DNA from: Candidatus Cibiobacter qucibialis
Lineage (GTDB): Bacteria > Bacillota > Clostridia > Oscillospirales > Ruminococcaceae
Assembly: GCA_004000625.1 (NCBI GenBank)
Contig: SAUS01000008.1
Location: 1-51,698, forward strand
DNA: 51,698 bases
Reading direction: 5' to 3'
In this document: positions 16,323 to 25,326 of the stretch, in pieces
How positions within the stretch are numbered: position 1 is the first letter of the stretch
Layout: every line of letters begins with the position of its first letter
The notes under the pieces: generated by a model
Databases searched by the model: none
What the model saw: only the letters and a program-made list of their open reading frames with translations
What the model was told of the DNA's origin: nothing
Translations under genes and position numbers: made by a program

Positions 16323-18133
16323 TGCCGCATCCCGGACGAATGACGACCCAAAAGGCAAAAGACTTTAAGGGCACCATGTGCAGCCTGCTGGCAGAGCTGG
16401 GGCACTACAAGTTCCGCCTGATTGCCGTGATTGTTTTTGCCGTTCTTTCCACGATTTTTAATATTGCAGGCCCCAAGGTGCTGGCCAAAGCCACCACTGC
16501 CCTGGCCACCGGCTGGGTGGCCAAGCTGCGGGGCACCGGCAGCATTGACTTTGGCTATATCGGCAAAATCCTGCTGATCCTGCTGGTCATGTATCTGGTT
16601 TCCGCTGCGTTCAGTTTCTGCCAGAGCTGGATCATGAGCGGGCTTTCGCAGAAGATGTGTTATGACTTCCGCCGCCAGATCAGCGAAAAGATCAACCGCC
16701 TGCCCCTTGCCTATTTTGAAAAGCGCACCGTGGGCGAGGTACTTTCCCGCATTACCAACGATGTGGACACCCTGGGCCAGAGCCTGAACCAGAGCATTAC
16801 CCAGCTGATCACCAGCATTACCACCATGATCGGCGTGCTCATCATGATGCTGACCATCAGCCCCACGATGACGCTGATTGCCATTTTGATCCTGCCGGTC
16901 TCGATGGCGCTGGTGCTGTTGGTGGTCAGGTTCAGCCAGAAATATTTCCGCGCCCAGCAAAAAGTTCTGGGCTCCGTGAACGGCCAGGTGGAGGAAGTAT
17001 ATTCCGGCCACAATGTGGTCAAAGCGTTCAACCGCGAAGATGCCGTTCTGAATGATTTTGACGAAGCCAACAACCGCCTGTTTGAATCCGCCTGGAAAAG
17101 CCAGTTCCTTTCCGGCCTGATGCAGCCCATCATGACCTTTGTGGGCAACCTGGGCTATGTAGCAGTGGCCGTTTCCGGCAGCATTTTTGCCGCGCGCGGC
17201 ATCATCACCATTGGTGATATCCAAGCGTTCATCCAGTATGTGCGCAACTTCACCCAGCCCATCCAGCAGCTGGCCCAGGTCAGCAACATGCTGCAAAGTA
17301 TGGCGGCGGCTTCGGAGCGCGTGTTTGAATTTTTGGGTGAGCCGGAAGAAGAACAGAACGCTGACCCCGCCCGCCGGGCAGACCCCGCCTGCATTGACGG
17401 CCAGGTCACCTTTGACCATGTCAAGTTTGGCTACACGCCGGAAAAGACTGTTATCCGGGATTTCAGCTGCGATGTAAAACCCGGCCAGAAAGTTGCCATT
17501 GTCGGCCCCACCGGCGCAGGCAAAACCACCATGGTCAAGCTGCTGATGCGCTTTTACGATGTCAACTCCGGCGCTATTACACTGGACGGCCACAACGTAA
17601 AGGACTTTGACCGCAGCGCCCTGCGCGAAGGCTTTGGCATGGTATTGCAGGATACCTGGCTGTTCCAGGGCACCATTATGGAAAACATCCGCTATGGCCG
17701 CCTGGATGCCACCGATGAGGAAGTCATCGCCGCCGCCAAGGCCGCCTGTGCCGACCACTTTATCCGCACGCTGCCCGGCGGCTACCAGATGGAGTTGAAC
17801 GAGGATGCTTCCAACGTGAGCCAGGGCCAGAAACAGCTGCTGACGATTGCCCGCGCCATTCTGGCGGACAACAAAATTTTGATTTTGGACGAAGCCACCA
17901 GCAGTGTGGACACCCGCACCGAACAGCGCATCCAGACCGCCATGGACAACCTGATGCGCGGCCGCACCAGCTTTGTGATTGCCCACCGGCTTTCCACCAT
18001 CAAGGACGCCGACCTGATTTTAGTCATGCGGGATGGTGACATTGTGGAGCAGGGCACCCACGACGACCTGTTGGCCGCTGGCGGGTTCTACGCCGATTTG
18101 TACAACAGCCAGTTTGAAGATGTAAGCGCGTAA
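16322..18133 (+). CDS. ABC exporter half-transporter, canonical ATP site
   Basis: A 603-residue subunit with six membrane helices (about 20-330) and an ATPase domain. Walker A is GPTGAGKTT, Walker B ILILDEATSSVD with the catalytic Glu, and the switch His lies in IAHRLSTI. Its signature motif is changed to VSQGQKQ, which is the complement of the changes in the preceding gene: one good site (this Walker A/B/H with the partner's SGGQ) and one degenerate site. The start overlaps the upstream stop by one base, so the two proteins are probably made in equal amount and pair. Confidence 0.9.
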   Translation: MPHPGRMTTQKAKDFKGTMCSLLAELGHYKFRLIAVIVFAVLSTIFNIAGPKVLAKATTALATGWVAKLRGTGSIDFGYIGKILLILLVMYLVSAAFSFCQSWIMSGLSQKMCYDFRRQISEKINRLPLAYFEKRTVGEVLSRITNDVDTLGQSLNQSITQLITSITTMIGVLIMMLTISPTMTLIAILILPVSMALVLLVVRFSQKYFRAQQKVLGSVNGQVEEVYSGHNVVKAFNREDAVLNDFDEANNRLFESAWKSQFLSGLMQPIMTFVGNLGYVAVAVSGSIFAARGIITIGDIQAFIQYVRNFTQPIQQLAQVSNMLQSMAAASERVFEFLGEPEEEQNADPARRADPACIDGQVTFDHVKFGYTPEKTVIRDFSCDVKPGQKVAIVGPTGAGKTTMVKLLMRFYDVNSGAITLDGHNVKDFDRSALREGFGMVLQDTWLFQGTIMENIRYGRLDATDEEVIAAAKAACADHFIRTLPGGYQMELNEDASNVSQGQKQLLTIARAILADNKILILDEATSSVDTRTEQRIQTAMDNLMRGRTSFVIAHRLSTIKDADLILVMRDGDIVEQGTHDDLLAAGGFYADLYNSQFEDVSA

Positions 18134-18154
18134 TTTTTTCTCTGATAAAACAGC

Positions 18155-18206
18155 AAAAGCCCAAAGCTGCCGGTTAAGTGAACCGTGCCGCTTTGGGCTT
18201 TTGGGT
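18155..18206 (+). terminator. Terminator of the ABC operon
   Basis: 13-bp perfect stem AAAAGCCCAAAGC / GCTTTGGGCTTTT enclosing a second small stem (CGGTT/AACCG). Confidence 0.8.
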
Positions 18207-18258
18207 TATAAAATAGAATTTTTCAATAAATGTACCAATCAGGCAAAGAACGAAATGA

Positions 18259-18500
18259 CTAGCACAACCAGGACCAGCGGCAGGCTGGCGGAAGAAACTG
18301 CATGCTGCCATTCGTGCCCTTAGCATTGTCAAAGCTGTGGATGATGTCTTCGCGGGTAACATGGATGCCGAGGTGTGCGGTCTTTTCTTTCAAAATCTCA
18401 TCGCAGTGCTCATATTGTGCAGCCGTTTTCGATTTGTCCTTTCCAGTATAACACACTCTGCATTGCTTCTTCCACTTTTCTGCCAGGTTTCATTCCCAGC
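18259..18500 (-). pseudogene. Possible decayed gene fragment
   Basis: Two overlapping minus-strand frames look protein-like but break into each other: one carries GMKPGRKVEEAMQSVLYWKG, the other HCDEILKEKTAHLGIHVTRE. Joined by a frameshift near 18430 they would give some 80 residues. No family recognised and no ribosome site; may be chance. Confidence 0.2.
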
Positions 18501-18509
18501 AGTCTACAC

Positions 18510-18553
18510 ATAAAAACACCAAAGGGCCAGCGTGCAGTGCTGGCCCTTTGGTG
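18510..18553 (-). terminator. Terminator, probably of the pst-phoU operon
   Basis: Perfect 15-bp stem around ACCAAAGGGCCAGC with, on the minus strand, a run of T after it. It lies 120 bases beyond the phoU stop. Confidence 0.7.
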
Positions 18554-18593
18554 CGGTATAGGAAAACATAAAAAAGAGAATGGCAATGTTATT

Positions 18594-18643
18594 GGGTGTA
18601 CCTGAAAATTCAAAATCCAAGCCGTTGGCTTCAGGTTCACCTT
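18594..18643. repeat. Short MITE-like element B derivative
   Basis: GGGTGTACCTGAA at the left and TTCAGGTTCACCTT at the right are inverted, with almost no internal sequence left. The ends match the elements at 5012 and 28691. Folded, it makes a hairpin just downstream of phoU. Confidence 0.5.
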
Positions 18644-18672
18644 GGAGCGGCCTCACACGCCGCCGGGCAAGA

Positions 18673-19344
18673 TCACACGATCTTGCGGGATTTGTGAACG
18701 CCGGTCTTTAAGAATTCGACCCATTCAGCCACGTTCACAGCGTGGTCACCAAGGCGTTCCAGATATTTGGTCACCATAAACAGATCCAGCGCGGTCTCTG
18801 CTTCGGTGGGGTGGGCGGCAATGTACTGGGCAATTTCGCTGCTGATGCGCCTGAACGCGGCGTCGATGACATCATCATGGGCGATCACTTCCGCGGCGGC
18901 GGCAAGGTCCACCTGCACATAGGCGGCAATGGAGCGTTTGACCATCTTCAGCACATCATCGCCCATTTTCAGGATATCTTCCAGCACGCCCACGGCATCG
19001 GTGGATTTGGCGTGCAGGTGCAGCACCAGCTCCGCAATATCGCTGGCCTGGTCGCCGATGCGCTCCACATCCGTTACCATTTTCAGGGCTGTACTGACCT
19101 TGCGCAGATCCGAAGCCACCGGCTGCTGGCGCAGCAGCAGCTGCAGGCAGCGGTGTTCGATCTCGTGTTCGCTTGCGTCGATCTGGCTGTCCCGCGCAAC
19201 CACGCTGCGGGCCAGTTCAATATCATCATTGCGCAGGGCAGTCAGTGCGCTTTCAATGGCGGCACCGGCTTCGTGACCCATACGGGCCAGCAAGGTATCC
19301 AGCTGCAAAAGCTCTTCATCATAAGATTTACGCACACTAGGCAT
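18673..19344 (-). CDS. phoU: Phosphate transport regulator PhoU
   Basis: A 223-residue all-helical protein with two PhoU repeats; the family's metal-binding E/D-xxx-D pattern is seen in VTDVERIGDQASDIAE and TKYLERLGDHAVNVAEW. PhoU links the Pst transporter to the PhoR kinase so that the regulon is off when phosphate is plentiful. The ATG at 19344 is preceded by GGAGGAG; an upstream extension of the frame overlaps pstB and is rejected. It is the last gene of pstSCAB-phoU, 16 bases after pstB. Confidence 0.95.
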   Translation of the reverse strand: MPSVRKSYDEELLQLDTLLARMGHEAGAAIESALTALRNDDIELARSVVARDSQIDASEHEIEHRCLQLLLRQQPVASDLRKVSTALKMVTDVERIGDQASDIAELVLHLHAKSTDAVGVLEDILKMGDDVLKMVKRSIAAYVQVDLAAAAEVIAHDDVIDAAFRRISSEIAQYIAAHPTEAETALDLFMVTKYLERLGDHAVNVAEWVEFLKTGVHKSRKIV

Positions 19345-19360
19345 GGTATTGCTCCTCCGA

Positions 19361-20116
19361 TCAACCAAAACGGCCGGAAATATAATCTTCCGTGCGCTTG
19401 TCCACAGGGGTGGAGAACAGGCGTTCCGTATCGCCCATTTCCACCAGCTCACCCAGCAGGAAGAACGCCGTCTTATCTGAAATACGGGCGGCCTGCTGCA
19501 TGTTATGGGTCACGATTACGATGGTGTAGCGGTCCTTTAATTCCAGAGCCAGCTCTTCCACCTTGGAGGTGGAGATGGGGTCCAGGGCAGAGGTCGGTTC
19601 GTCCATCAGCAGAACTTCCGGCTCCACCGCCAGGGCGCGGGCAATGCACAAACGCTGCTGCTGGCCGCCGGACATGCCCAGCGCGCTTTTGTTCAGGCGG
19701 TCCTTCACTTCGTCCCAGATGGCAGCGCCGCGCAGGCTTTTTTCCACAATTTCATCCAGCTGCGCCTTACTGCGCACACCGTGGGTGCGGGGACCGTAGG
19801 CGATGTTATCGTAAATGCTCATCGGGAAGGGGTTGGGCTTCTGGAACACCATGCCAACCCGCTTGCGCAGCACATTGACATCCATCTTATCCTTATAGAT
19901 ATCCACACCGTCCAGCAGGATATCGCCGGAAATGCGGCAGCCTTCCACCAGGTCGTTCATGCGGTTCAGGCTCTTCAGGAAAGTAGACTTGCCGCAGCCG
20001 GAAGGACCGATGAACGCCGTGATCTCTTTTTCGGGGATGGCAATATTGATATTTTTCAGTGCATGGAAGCTGCCGTAATACAGGTCCATGTTTTTAACTT
20101 CGAATTTATTCATCAT
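19361..20116 (-). CDS. pstB: Phosphate ABC transporter ATPase PstB
   Basis: A 251-residue ATPase with Walker A GPSGCGKST, Q-loop FQKPNPFPMSIYDN, signature MSGGQQQR, Walker B VLLMDEPTSALD and switch His in VTHNMQQA. It powers high-affinity phosphate uptake through PstC-PstA. Two adjacent ATGs (20116 and 20113) follow AAAGGA; either could be used. The gene starts 16 bases after the pstA stop. Confidence 0.95.
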   Translation of the reverse strand: MMNKFEVKNMDLYYGSFHALKNINIAIPEKEITAFIGPSGCGKSTFLKSLNRMNDLVEGCRISGDILLDGVDIYKDKMDVNVLRKRVGMVFQKPNPFPMSIYDNIAYGPRTHGVRSKAQLDEIVEKSLRGAAIWDEVKDRLNKSALGMSGGQQQRLCIARALAVEPEVLLMDEPTSALDPISTSKVEELALELKDRYTIVIVTHNMQQAARISDKTAFFLLGELVEMGDTERLFSTPVDKRTEDYISGRFG

Positions 20117-20132
20117 GCAGTTCCTTTCGGCA

Positions 20133-21044
20133 TTACTTTTTGGCAAGGCGGCCGGCAATAAAGCTGGACAGGCTGTTGATGAGCAGCACCAGGATCAACA
20201 GCACCACGGCAGTGCCGTAGGTTTCATTGATATGCAGGCCCTCGCTGGAAAGCAGATACATATGGGTGGCAAGGGTACGGGTGGAGCTGAACACGCTGGC
20301 GGGCACGGCGGCAACGGTACTGGCCGTGTAGATCAGGGCCGCGGTTTCGCCTACAATGCGGCCCGTTGCCAAAATCACGCCGGACAGGATGCCCGGCATG
20401 GCGCTGGGCAGCACAATGGTGAATACGGTGCGCAGCTTGCCGGCCCCCAGGCCAAAGCTGCCCTCGCGGTAAGAATCCGGCACTGCAAGCAGCGCTTCCT
20501 CGGTGGTGCGCATGATGACCGGCAGCACCATGATGGCCAGCGTGAAGGCACCGGCGATCAGGCTGTAGCCCCATTTGAGCTGCATGACAAAGAACAGCAT
20601 ACCGAACAGACCGTATACGATGGAGGGGATGCCCTGCAGCGTTTCGGTGGTGATGCGCACCACCTTGACCAGCTTGCTGCCGCGTTTGGCGTATTCCACC
20701 AGCCAGACCGCAGCAAAAATGCCCAGCGGTGTGGCAATGGCCAGCGAGAACGCCGTCATCAGAATGGTATTGATAAGCGCGGGCATCAGGGATACGTTGT
20801 CGGAATTATAGGTCCACTCAAACAGGGACGGCTTGAGGTTGGGAATACCGTTGACCAGGATATAGCCGATCAGGAACACAAGTATCGCCACGGTAATCAG
20901 GGCCGCCAGCCGCACCAGCCAGCGCATGACAAGGGCATACGCGCGGGCCGCCATGCGGTTTTCGTGGCGGGCGGGGGGAACGATTTTCGCATTTGCGTGG
21001 GTCATATCATCGGTTTTACCGGCGGTTGCAGCAAAATCAGCCAT
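20133..21044 (-). CDS. pstA: Phosphate ABC transporter permease PstA
   Basis: A 303-residue permease with six predicted membrane helices after a roughly 40-residue cytoplasmic start. The EAA-type loop contacting PstB is seen around SYREGSFGLGAGKLRTVFTIVLP. It forms the membrane channel with PstC. AAAGGGGGGCG precedes the ATG, and the start overlaps the pstC stop by 8 bases, indicating translational coupling. Confidence 0.94.
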   Translation of the reverse strand: MADFAATAGKTDDMTHANAKIVPPARHENRMAARAYALVMRWLVRLAALITVAILVFLIGYILVNGIPNLKPSLFEWTYNSDNVSLMPALINTILMTAFSLAIATPLGIFAAVWLVEYAKRGSKLVKVVRITTETLQGIPSIVYGLFGMLFFVMQLKWGYSLIAGAFTLAIMVLPVIMRTTEEALLAVPDSYREGSFGLGAGKLRTVFTIVLPSAMPGILSGVILATGRIVGETAALIYTASTVAAVPASVFSSTRTLATHMYLLSSEGLHINETYGTAVVLLILVLLINSLSSFIAGRLAKK

Positions 21045-21939
21045 TCTTTTCGCCCCCCTTTACCAAACTAAAGCAGAGATTGATCAGCAGAATGAAAACG
21101 AACAACACAACGCCGGTTGCGATCAGCGCTTCGCGGTGCAGGTCTGCAGCGTAACCCATCTCGATGACGATGTTGGAGGTCATCGTGCGCAGCCCCTGGA
21201 ACAAGCCCTTGGGCATCCAGGTCTGGTTGCCGGCAACCATCACAACGGCCATCGTTTCGCCGATGGCGCGGCCAACACCCAGGATTACAGCGGACATTAC
21301 GCCGCTTTTGGCGGCGGGCAGCACCGCGCAAAACACGCTGCGCTCATGGGTAGCACCCAGAGCCAGGCTGCCCTCGTAATAGCTTTGGGGCACAGCGTCC
21401 AGGCTGGTTTTGCTGACCGTGATGATGGTTGGCAAAATCATGATGCCCAGCAGCAGGCTGGCGGTAAACAGGCTCATGCCCTTGCCGCTTTTCACGTGCA
21501 GCACAGTTTTGAAAAAGTCCGATTTGACCATAGCCTGCACCGCCGGGACCATAACGATCATGCCGAAGAAGCCGTACACGACCGAGGGGATACCGGCCAG
21601 CAGCTGTACCGCCGGCAACAGCACCTTGTTGATACGAGGCGATGCAAAGCGGGACATATAGATGGCCGTCAGCAGCCCAATGGGCACCCCCACAATGATC
21701 GCGCCTGCGGTGACATAGATGCTCCCCAGGATCATGGGCAGGATGCCGTACAGGTTGTTGCCGGGTTTCCAGGTGGTGCCAAGCAGGAACTTGAGGGGGC
21801 CGATCTCAAAAATGGTGGGCAGGCCGTTTGCAAATAAGAAGATGCAGATCAGCGCCACGGCCAGAATGGAGATGCACGCGCAGGCGGTAAATACCCCCTG
21901 CATGACGATCTCTTTCAGGTGCGAAGTTGTTGTTTTCAT
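21037..21939 (-). CDS. pstC: Phosphate ABC transporter permease PstC
   Basis: A 300-residue permease, partner of PstA. Helices start near residue 12, and the ATPase-contact loop is SYYEGSLALGATHERSVF. AGGAG lies upstream of the ATG. The pstS-pstC gap (109 bases) contains a hairpin with a T-run, which probably lowers expression of the membrane parts relative to the binding protein. Confidence 0.94.
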   Translation of the reverse strand: MKTTTSHLKEIVMQGVFTACACISILAVALICIFLFANGLPTIFEIGPLKFLLGTTWKPGNNLYGILPMILGSIYVTAGAIIVGVPIGLLTAIYMSRFASPRINKVLLPAVQLLAGIPSVVYGFFGMIVMVPAVQAMVKSDFFKTVLHVKSGKGMSLFTASLLLGIMILPTIITVSKTSLDAVPQSYYEGSLALGATHERSVFCAVLPAAKSGVMSAVILGVGRAIGETMAVVMVAGNQTWMPKGLFQGLRTMTSNIVIEMGYAADLHREALIATGVVLFVFILLINLCFSLVKGGEKNG

Positions 21940-21989
21940 TTTCCCATACTCTCCTGTCTTTGCTCAGGAACTATATACCGATGGCTTTC

Positions 21990-22036
21990 AAAAAACGGCC
22001 GTTGCCGCCTTTTGCCGCCGCAACAGCCGTCTTTTT
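21990..22036 (-). terminator. Intercistronic terminator/attenuator between pstS and pstC
   Basis: On the minus strand, ACGGC-T-GTTGC and GCAAC-G-GCCGT pair around a loop and are followed by TTTTTTG. It would let only part of the transcripts continue into pstC; it is near-symmetric and could stop plus-strand transcripts too. Confidence 0.65.
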
Positions 22037-22048
22037 TAGAAAGGGGGA

Positions 22049-22993
22049 TTACTGAACGTCTGCCCAGGTGGTCAGCTCGCCGGTGTAGATGCCTTTGATC
22101 TGGTCAACGGTCAGGTTATCAGTGGGGTTGTCGTTGCTGACGATAACAGCAATGCCATCCTTTGCCAAGACAGTCGCCTTTGCGCCGCCCTCAACCTCAG
22201 AATCTTTCAGCTCGCGGCTGGCCATACCGATGGTGTAGGTGCCATCCAGTGCGCCGGAAACGCCGGTGGTGGAGTCGGTGGTCTGGAGTTCCAGGGTTGC
22301 GTTGGGGTTCACGGTCTTATACGCTTCGATCAGTTTTTCCATCAGCGGGGAAACAGAGGAGGAACCGCCAACCACGATCTTGCCTGCGGGCTGGGTGCTG
22401 GTGTAATCAGCGCCAACATCGCCGATGTAACCTTCCTCGGTGGCCAGGGCCTGACCGTCGGTGCTCATGCAGTAAGCAATGAAGTCCACGGCAACGGGGT
22501 CGGCAGCTTCGCCGTTCGTAACGATGTTGAACGGACGAGCCAGGGTGTAAGTACCATCCTTCACGGTGTCAGCGCTGGGGGCAACGCCTTCCACGGTGAC
22601 AGCCTTGACATCATTGTTCAGAGAACCCAGGCTGATGTAGCCGATTGCGGTCTCATCGTTGGAAACAGCGGTCAGAACGCCGTTGGTGGAGCTCTGGATG
22701 GCAGCCGCCTCGGTGGTGTTGTCAACCTTTTCGCCTGCATCGTTCTTGGCTTCCACACCGGTCAGCTCGATGAAAGCGCCGCGGGTGCCGGAGCCATCCT
22801 CACGGGAAATCACGGTGATGTCCTGATCGACATCGAAATCGCCGGCAGCCGGTGCAGCAGTGGCTTCACTGGAAGCAGCCTCACTGGAGACGGCCTCGCT
22901 GGAAGCAGCGGAGGATGCCGGGCTGGAACCACAGGCGGCCAGGCTGAGAGCCAGAGCAGCAGCAACTGCAACGGAAACATTACGCTTTAACAT
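22049..22993 (-). CDS. pstS: Phosphate-binding lipoprotein PstS
   Basis: A 314-residue exported lipoprotein. The lipobox is SLAACGS (Cys21), followed by a Ser/Ala/Glu-rich tether to about residue 50. The binding core has SREDGSGTRGAF, the phosphate loop of the PBP family, and GGSSSVSPLMEKLIEAY. It captures phosphate outside the membrane and passes it to PstC-PstA. GGGAG precedes the ATG. First gene of the minus-strand operon, divergent from the Na/Pi symporter. Confidence 0.95.
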   Translation of the reverse strand: MLKRNVSVAVAAALALSLAACGSSPASSAASSEAVSSEAASSEATAAPAAGDFDVDQDITVISREDGSGTRGAFIELTGVEAKNDAGEKVDNTTEAAAIQSSTNGVLTAVSNDETAIGYISLGSLNNDVKAVTVEGVAPSADTVKDGTYTLARPFNIVTNGEAADPVAVDFIAYCMSTDGQALATEEGYIGDVGADYTSTQPAGKIVVGGSSSVSPLMEKLIEAYKTVNPNATLELQTTDSTTGVSGALDGTYTIGMASRELKDSEVEGGAKATVLAKDGIAVIVSNDNPTDNLTVDQIKGIYTGELTTWADVQ

Positions 22994-23168
22994 AAACTTT
23001 CTTCTCCCTTAATTGTATCTGTTATTCTATCTCACACATTCGCTCAGGGGTTCGTGTTTTCCTATTCGTTCTTCCTGAGTGCGTATTTATTGTACCGCGC
23101 TGTTTCCCCAGTATCGACCATCGTGCAGTACAATCCGGGTAAAGCTTTGGTAATGGAAACTTTCCTTT

Positions 23169-23185
23169 TGCAAAGTTTGTGTAAA
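23169..23185 (-). promoter_or_regulatory. Candidate Pho box toward pstS
   Basis: TGCAAA and TGTAAA (TTTACA on the minus strand) start 11 bases apart at 23169 and 23180, with a single TTTACA at 23212 in the other sense. Spacing matches PhoP sites of Gram-positive bacteria, but only two repeats are clear, so this is weaker than the plus-strand box. Confidence 0.4.
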
Positions 23186-23257
23186 GTTGCCCAAAATCAA
23201 TACTCCAAATTTTTACAATGTGCCAATTTTAGCAGTTTTCTTGCGTTAATTCGACAT

Positions 23258-23324
23258 TTTACACAGTCTTTACAATTCTTTTACTGGCTTTTGGTGTTCA
23301 TAAAGCCCTGTTTTCTATTATAAT
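23258..23324 (+). promoter_or_regulatory. Pho box and promoter of the Na/Pi symporter-phoPR operon
   Basis: TTTACA at 23258, TTTACA at 23269 and TTTACT at 23280 repeat with an exact 11-base period, the known arrangement of PhoP binding sites. TATAAT follows at 23319-23324 with TTCATA 16 bases before it. I infer activation by the PhoP encoded downstream when phosphate is scarce. Confidence 0.65.
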
Positions 23325-23383
23325 AGGTAACGGTATCGTGCCATTGTGGGCATGTGCAAAACGATTTGATTCGGTTTTGCTCC

Positions 23384-23399
23384 GGGTGCGGCTGCACCC
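23384..23399. other. Near-palindrome GGGTGCGGCTGCACCC in a leader
   Basis: Sixteen bases, palindromic except at the centre, 47 bases before the symporter ATG. A perfect version lies 19 bases before the transketolase ATG at 39599. Function unknown. Confidence 0.4.
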
Positions 23400-23445
23400 A
23401 ACAATGAAAACATAACAAAAGAGAAATGGAAGTGTAACCCCCTGT

Positions 23446-25245
23446 ATGAGCATTTTTAATGTGTTCACGCTGATGGGCGGTATTGCCATGTTCCTTTACG
23501 GCATGGACCTCATGGGCAAAGCCCTTGAGCAGACCGCTGGCAGCAAACTGCAAGGCATCCTTTCCAAAATGACGGCCAGCCCGGTGCGCGGGCTGCTGCT
23601 GGGCATGGTCATCACTGCAGTGATCCAGTCCAGCGGTGCCACCACCGTTATGGCGGTCGGCTTTGTCAACTCCGGCCTGATGGAGCTGCACCAGGCCATC
23701 GGCGTCATCATGGGCGCCAACATCGGTACCACCGTTACCGGCTGGCTGCTCTCGCTTTCAGGCCTGGAGGGTGATTCCTTCGCCATCCAGATGCTGAACC
23801 CCAACGCGTGGGCCCCCATCCTTGGCTTTATCGGCATCTTCCTTTATATGCTGGGCAAGGATAAGGACCGCCGCAGCGGCGTGGGCAAGATCATGGTGGG
23901 CTTTTCCGTCCTGATGGCCGGTATGAACACCATGTCCACCGCCATGAGTCCTCTGGCCGATGAGCCCTGGTTCATGGACCTGTTTCTGAGCTTCAAAAAC
24001 CCGGTTCTGGGCGTGCTGGCCGGTGCCGTGCTGACGGCTGTGCTGCAGTCTTCCTCCGCTTCGGTGGGTATTTTGCAGGCCCTCACCTCCACTGGTGCCG
24101 TCACCTATGCGGCGGCGGTTCCCATCATCATGGGCCAGAACATCGGCACCACCGTTACTGCGCTGATCTCCTCTGCCGGTGCCAACAAAAATGCTAAGCG
24201 CACCGCATTTGTTCATCTGTACTTTAACCTCATCGGCACGCTGGTGTTCCTGTGCGGTTTTTACGGGCTGCATGCACTGTTGGGATTCTCGTTTTACAAC
24301 GAAACCGCCAACACCTTTGGCATTGCCATTGTGCACACGATATTCAACATTGTGACCACCGCCATCCTGCTGCCGTTCAACCGCGTGCTGGAAAAGCTGG
24401 CCATCCTGACCGTGCCGGACAGCAAGGATCAGGCGGGCGAGCAGCATTCCCTGCTGGACGAACGCCTGCTTTCCACCCCGTCCGTTGCCGTTGGCCGCGC
24501 TATGCTGACCGGCGGCGATATGGCCGAGATCTGCCGCACCTCCCTGCTGCAGGCCATGTCCCTGACCCACAAGTGGGATGAAGCCATTGCCGACGAGGTG
24601 AACCGCAAGGAAGACGCTGTGGACCATTACGAGGACGTTCTGGGTACCTATCTGGTCAAGCTGAGTGCCAAGGCACTTTCCCGCGAGGACAACCGCACCA
24701 TCAACACCCTGCTGCACACCATCAATGACCTGGAGCGCATCTCTGACCACTCGGTCAACCTGCTCAAGGCCGGGCAGGAAATTCAGGAAAAATCCATCCA
24801 CTTCAGCCACGAAGCGATCGACGATCTTTCCGTTCTGGAGGCCGCCGTTCAGGATATCGTGAACCGCACCGTGGATGCGTTCCAGAAGAACGACTGTTAC
24901 GCCGCCGGCAAGATCGAGCCGCTGGAGCAGGTTGTGGACGGCCTGGTGCGCGAAGTCAAAACCCGCCATATTGCCCGCCTGCAGGCCGGTGCCTGCACCA
25001 TTGAGTACGGTTTTGTGCTGGATGATCTGCTGACCAACTATGAGCGCATTGCGGACCACTGCTCCAACATTGCCGTTGCCATGATTGAAGTATCGGAGGA
25101 CCGCTTTGATACCCATGAATACCTGAACCACATCAAAAACGGTGAAAGCCCCAGTTTTGAAAAGCGCTATGAGCGCTACCGCGGCCGCTATACCTTTGAG
25201 CCCGGCCCCAGCGGAACTGCCGCTGCACCGGAGCAGAAAAAATAA
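23446..25245 (+). CDS. Na/Pi cotransporter family protein with PhoU-like tail
   Basis: A 599-residue protein. Residues about 1-325 form the membrane domain with two inverted QSS-containing repeats (VIQSSGATTVMAVG and LQSSSASVGILQAL), each followed by a GxNIGTT motif, the hallmark of NptA/SLC34-type symporters. The rest (about 345-560) is helical and PhoU-like (LERISDHSVNLLKA, NYERIADHCSNIAV). It should import phosphate with sodium, and the PhoU tail may sense or regulate. The ribosome site is poor (GGAAG 14 bases before the ATG), so translation may be held low. It is divergent from pstS and leads into phoPR. Confidence 0.9.
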   Translation: MSIFNVFTLMGGIAMFLYGMDLMGKALEQTAGSKLQGILSKMTASPVRGLLLGMVITAVIQSSGATTVMAVGFVNSGLMELHQAIGVIMGANIGTTVTGWLLSLSGLEGDSFAIQMLNPNAWAPILGFIGIFLYMLGKDKDRRSGVGKIMVGFSVLMAGMNTMSTAMSPLADEPWFMDLFLSFKNPVLGVLAGAVLTAVLQSSSASVGILQALTSTGAVTYAAAVPIIMGQNIGTTVTALISSAGANKNAKRTAFVHLYFNLIGTLVFLCGFYGLHALLGFSFYNETANTFGIAIVHTIFNIVTTAILLPFNRVLEKLAILTVPDSKDQAGEQHSLLDERLLSTPSVAVGRAMLTGGDMAEICRTSLLQAMSLTHKWDEAIADEVNRKEDAVDHYEDVLGTYLVKLSAKALSREDNRTINTLLHTINDLERISDHSVNLLKAGQEIQEKSIHFSHEAIDDLSVLEAAVQDIVNRTVDAFQKNDCYAAGKIEPLEQVVDGLVREVKTRHIARLQAGACTIEYGFVLDDLLTNYERIADHCSNIAVAMIEVSEDRFDTHEYLNHIKNGESPSFEKRYERYRGRYTFEPGPSGTAAAPEQKK

Positions 25246-25326
25246 TTATCGCAGGGCTTTCCCCTGTAAAATGGGCCGGGACCTGTGGCACATCGCAGGT
25301 TTCGGCCTGTTTGTTTGGAGGATCTT

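Noticed and set aside
23054..23323. 89-codon plus-strand frame before the symporter
   Set aside because: It covers the Pho box and promoter region and has no ribosome site; A+T-rich DNA gives hydrophobic codons by chance.
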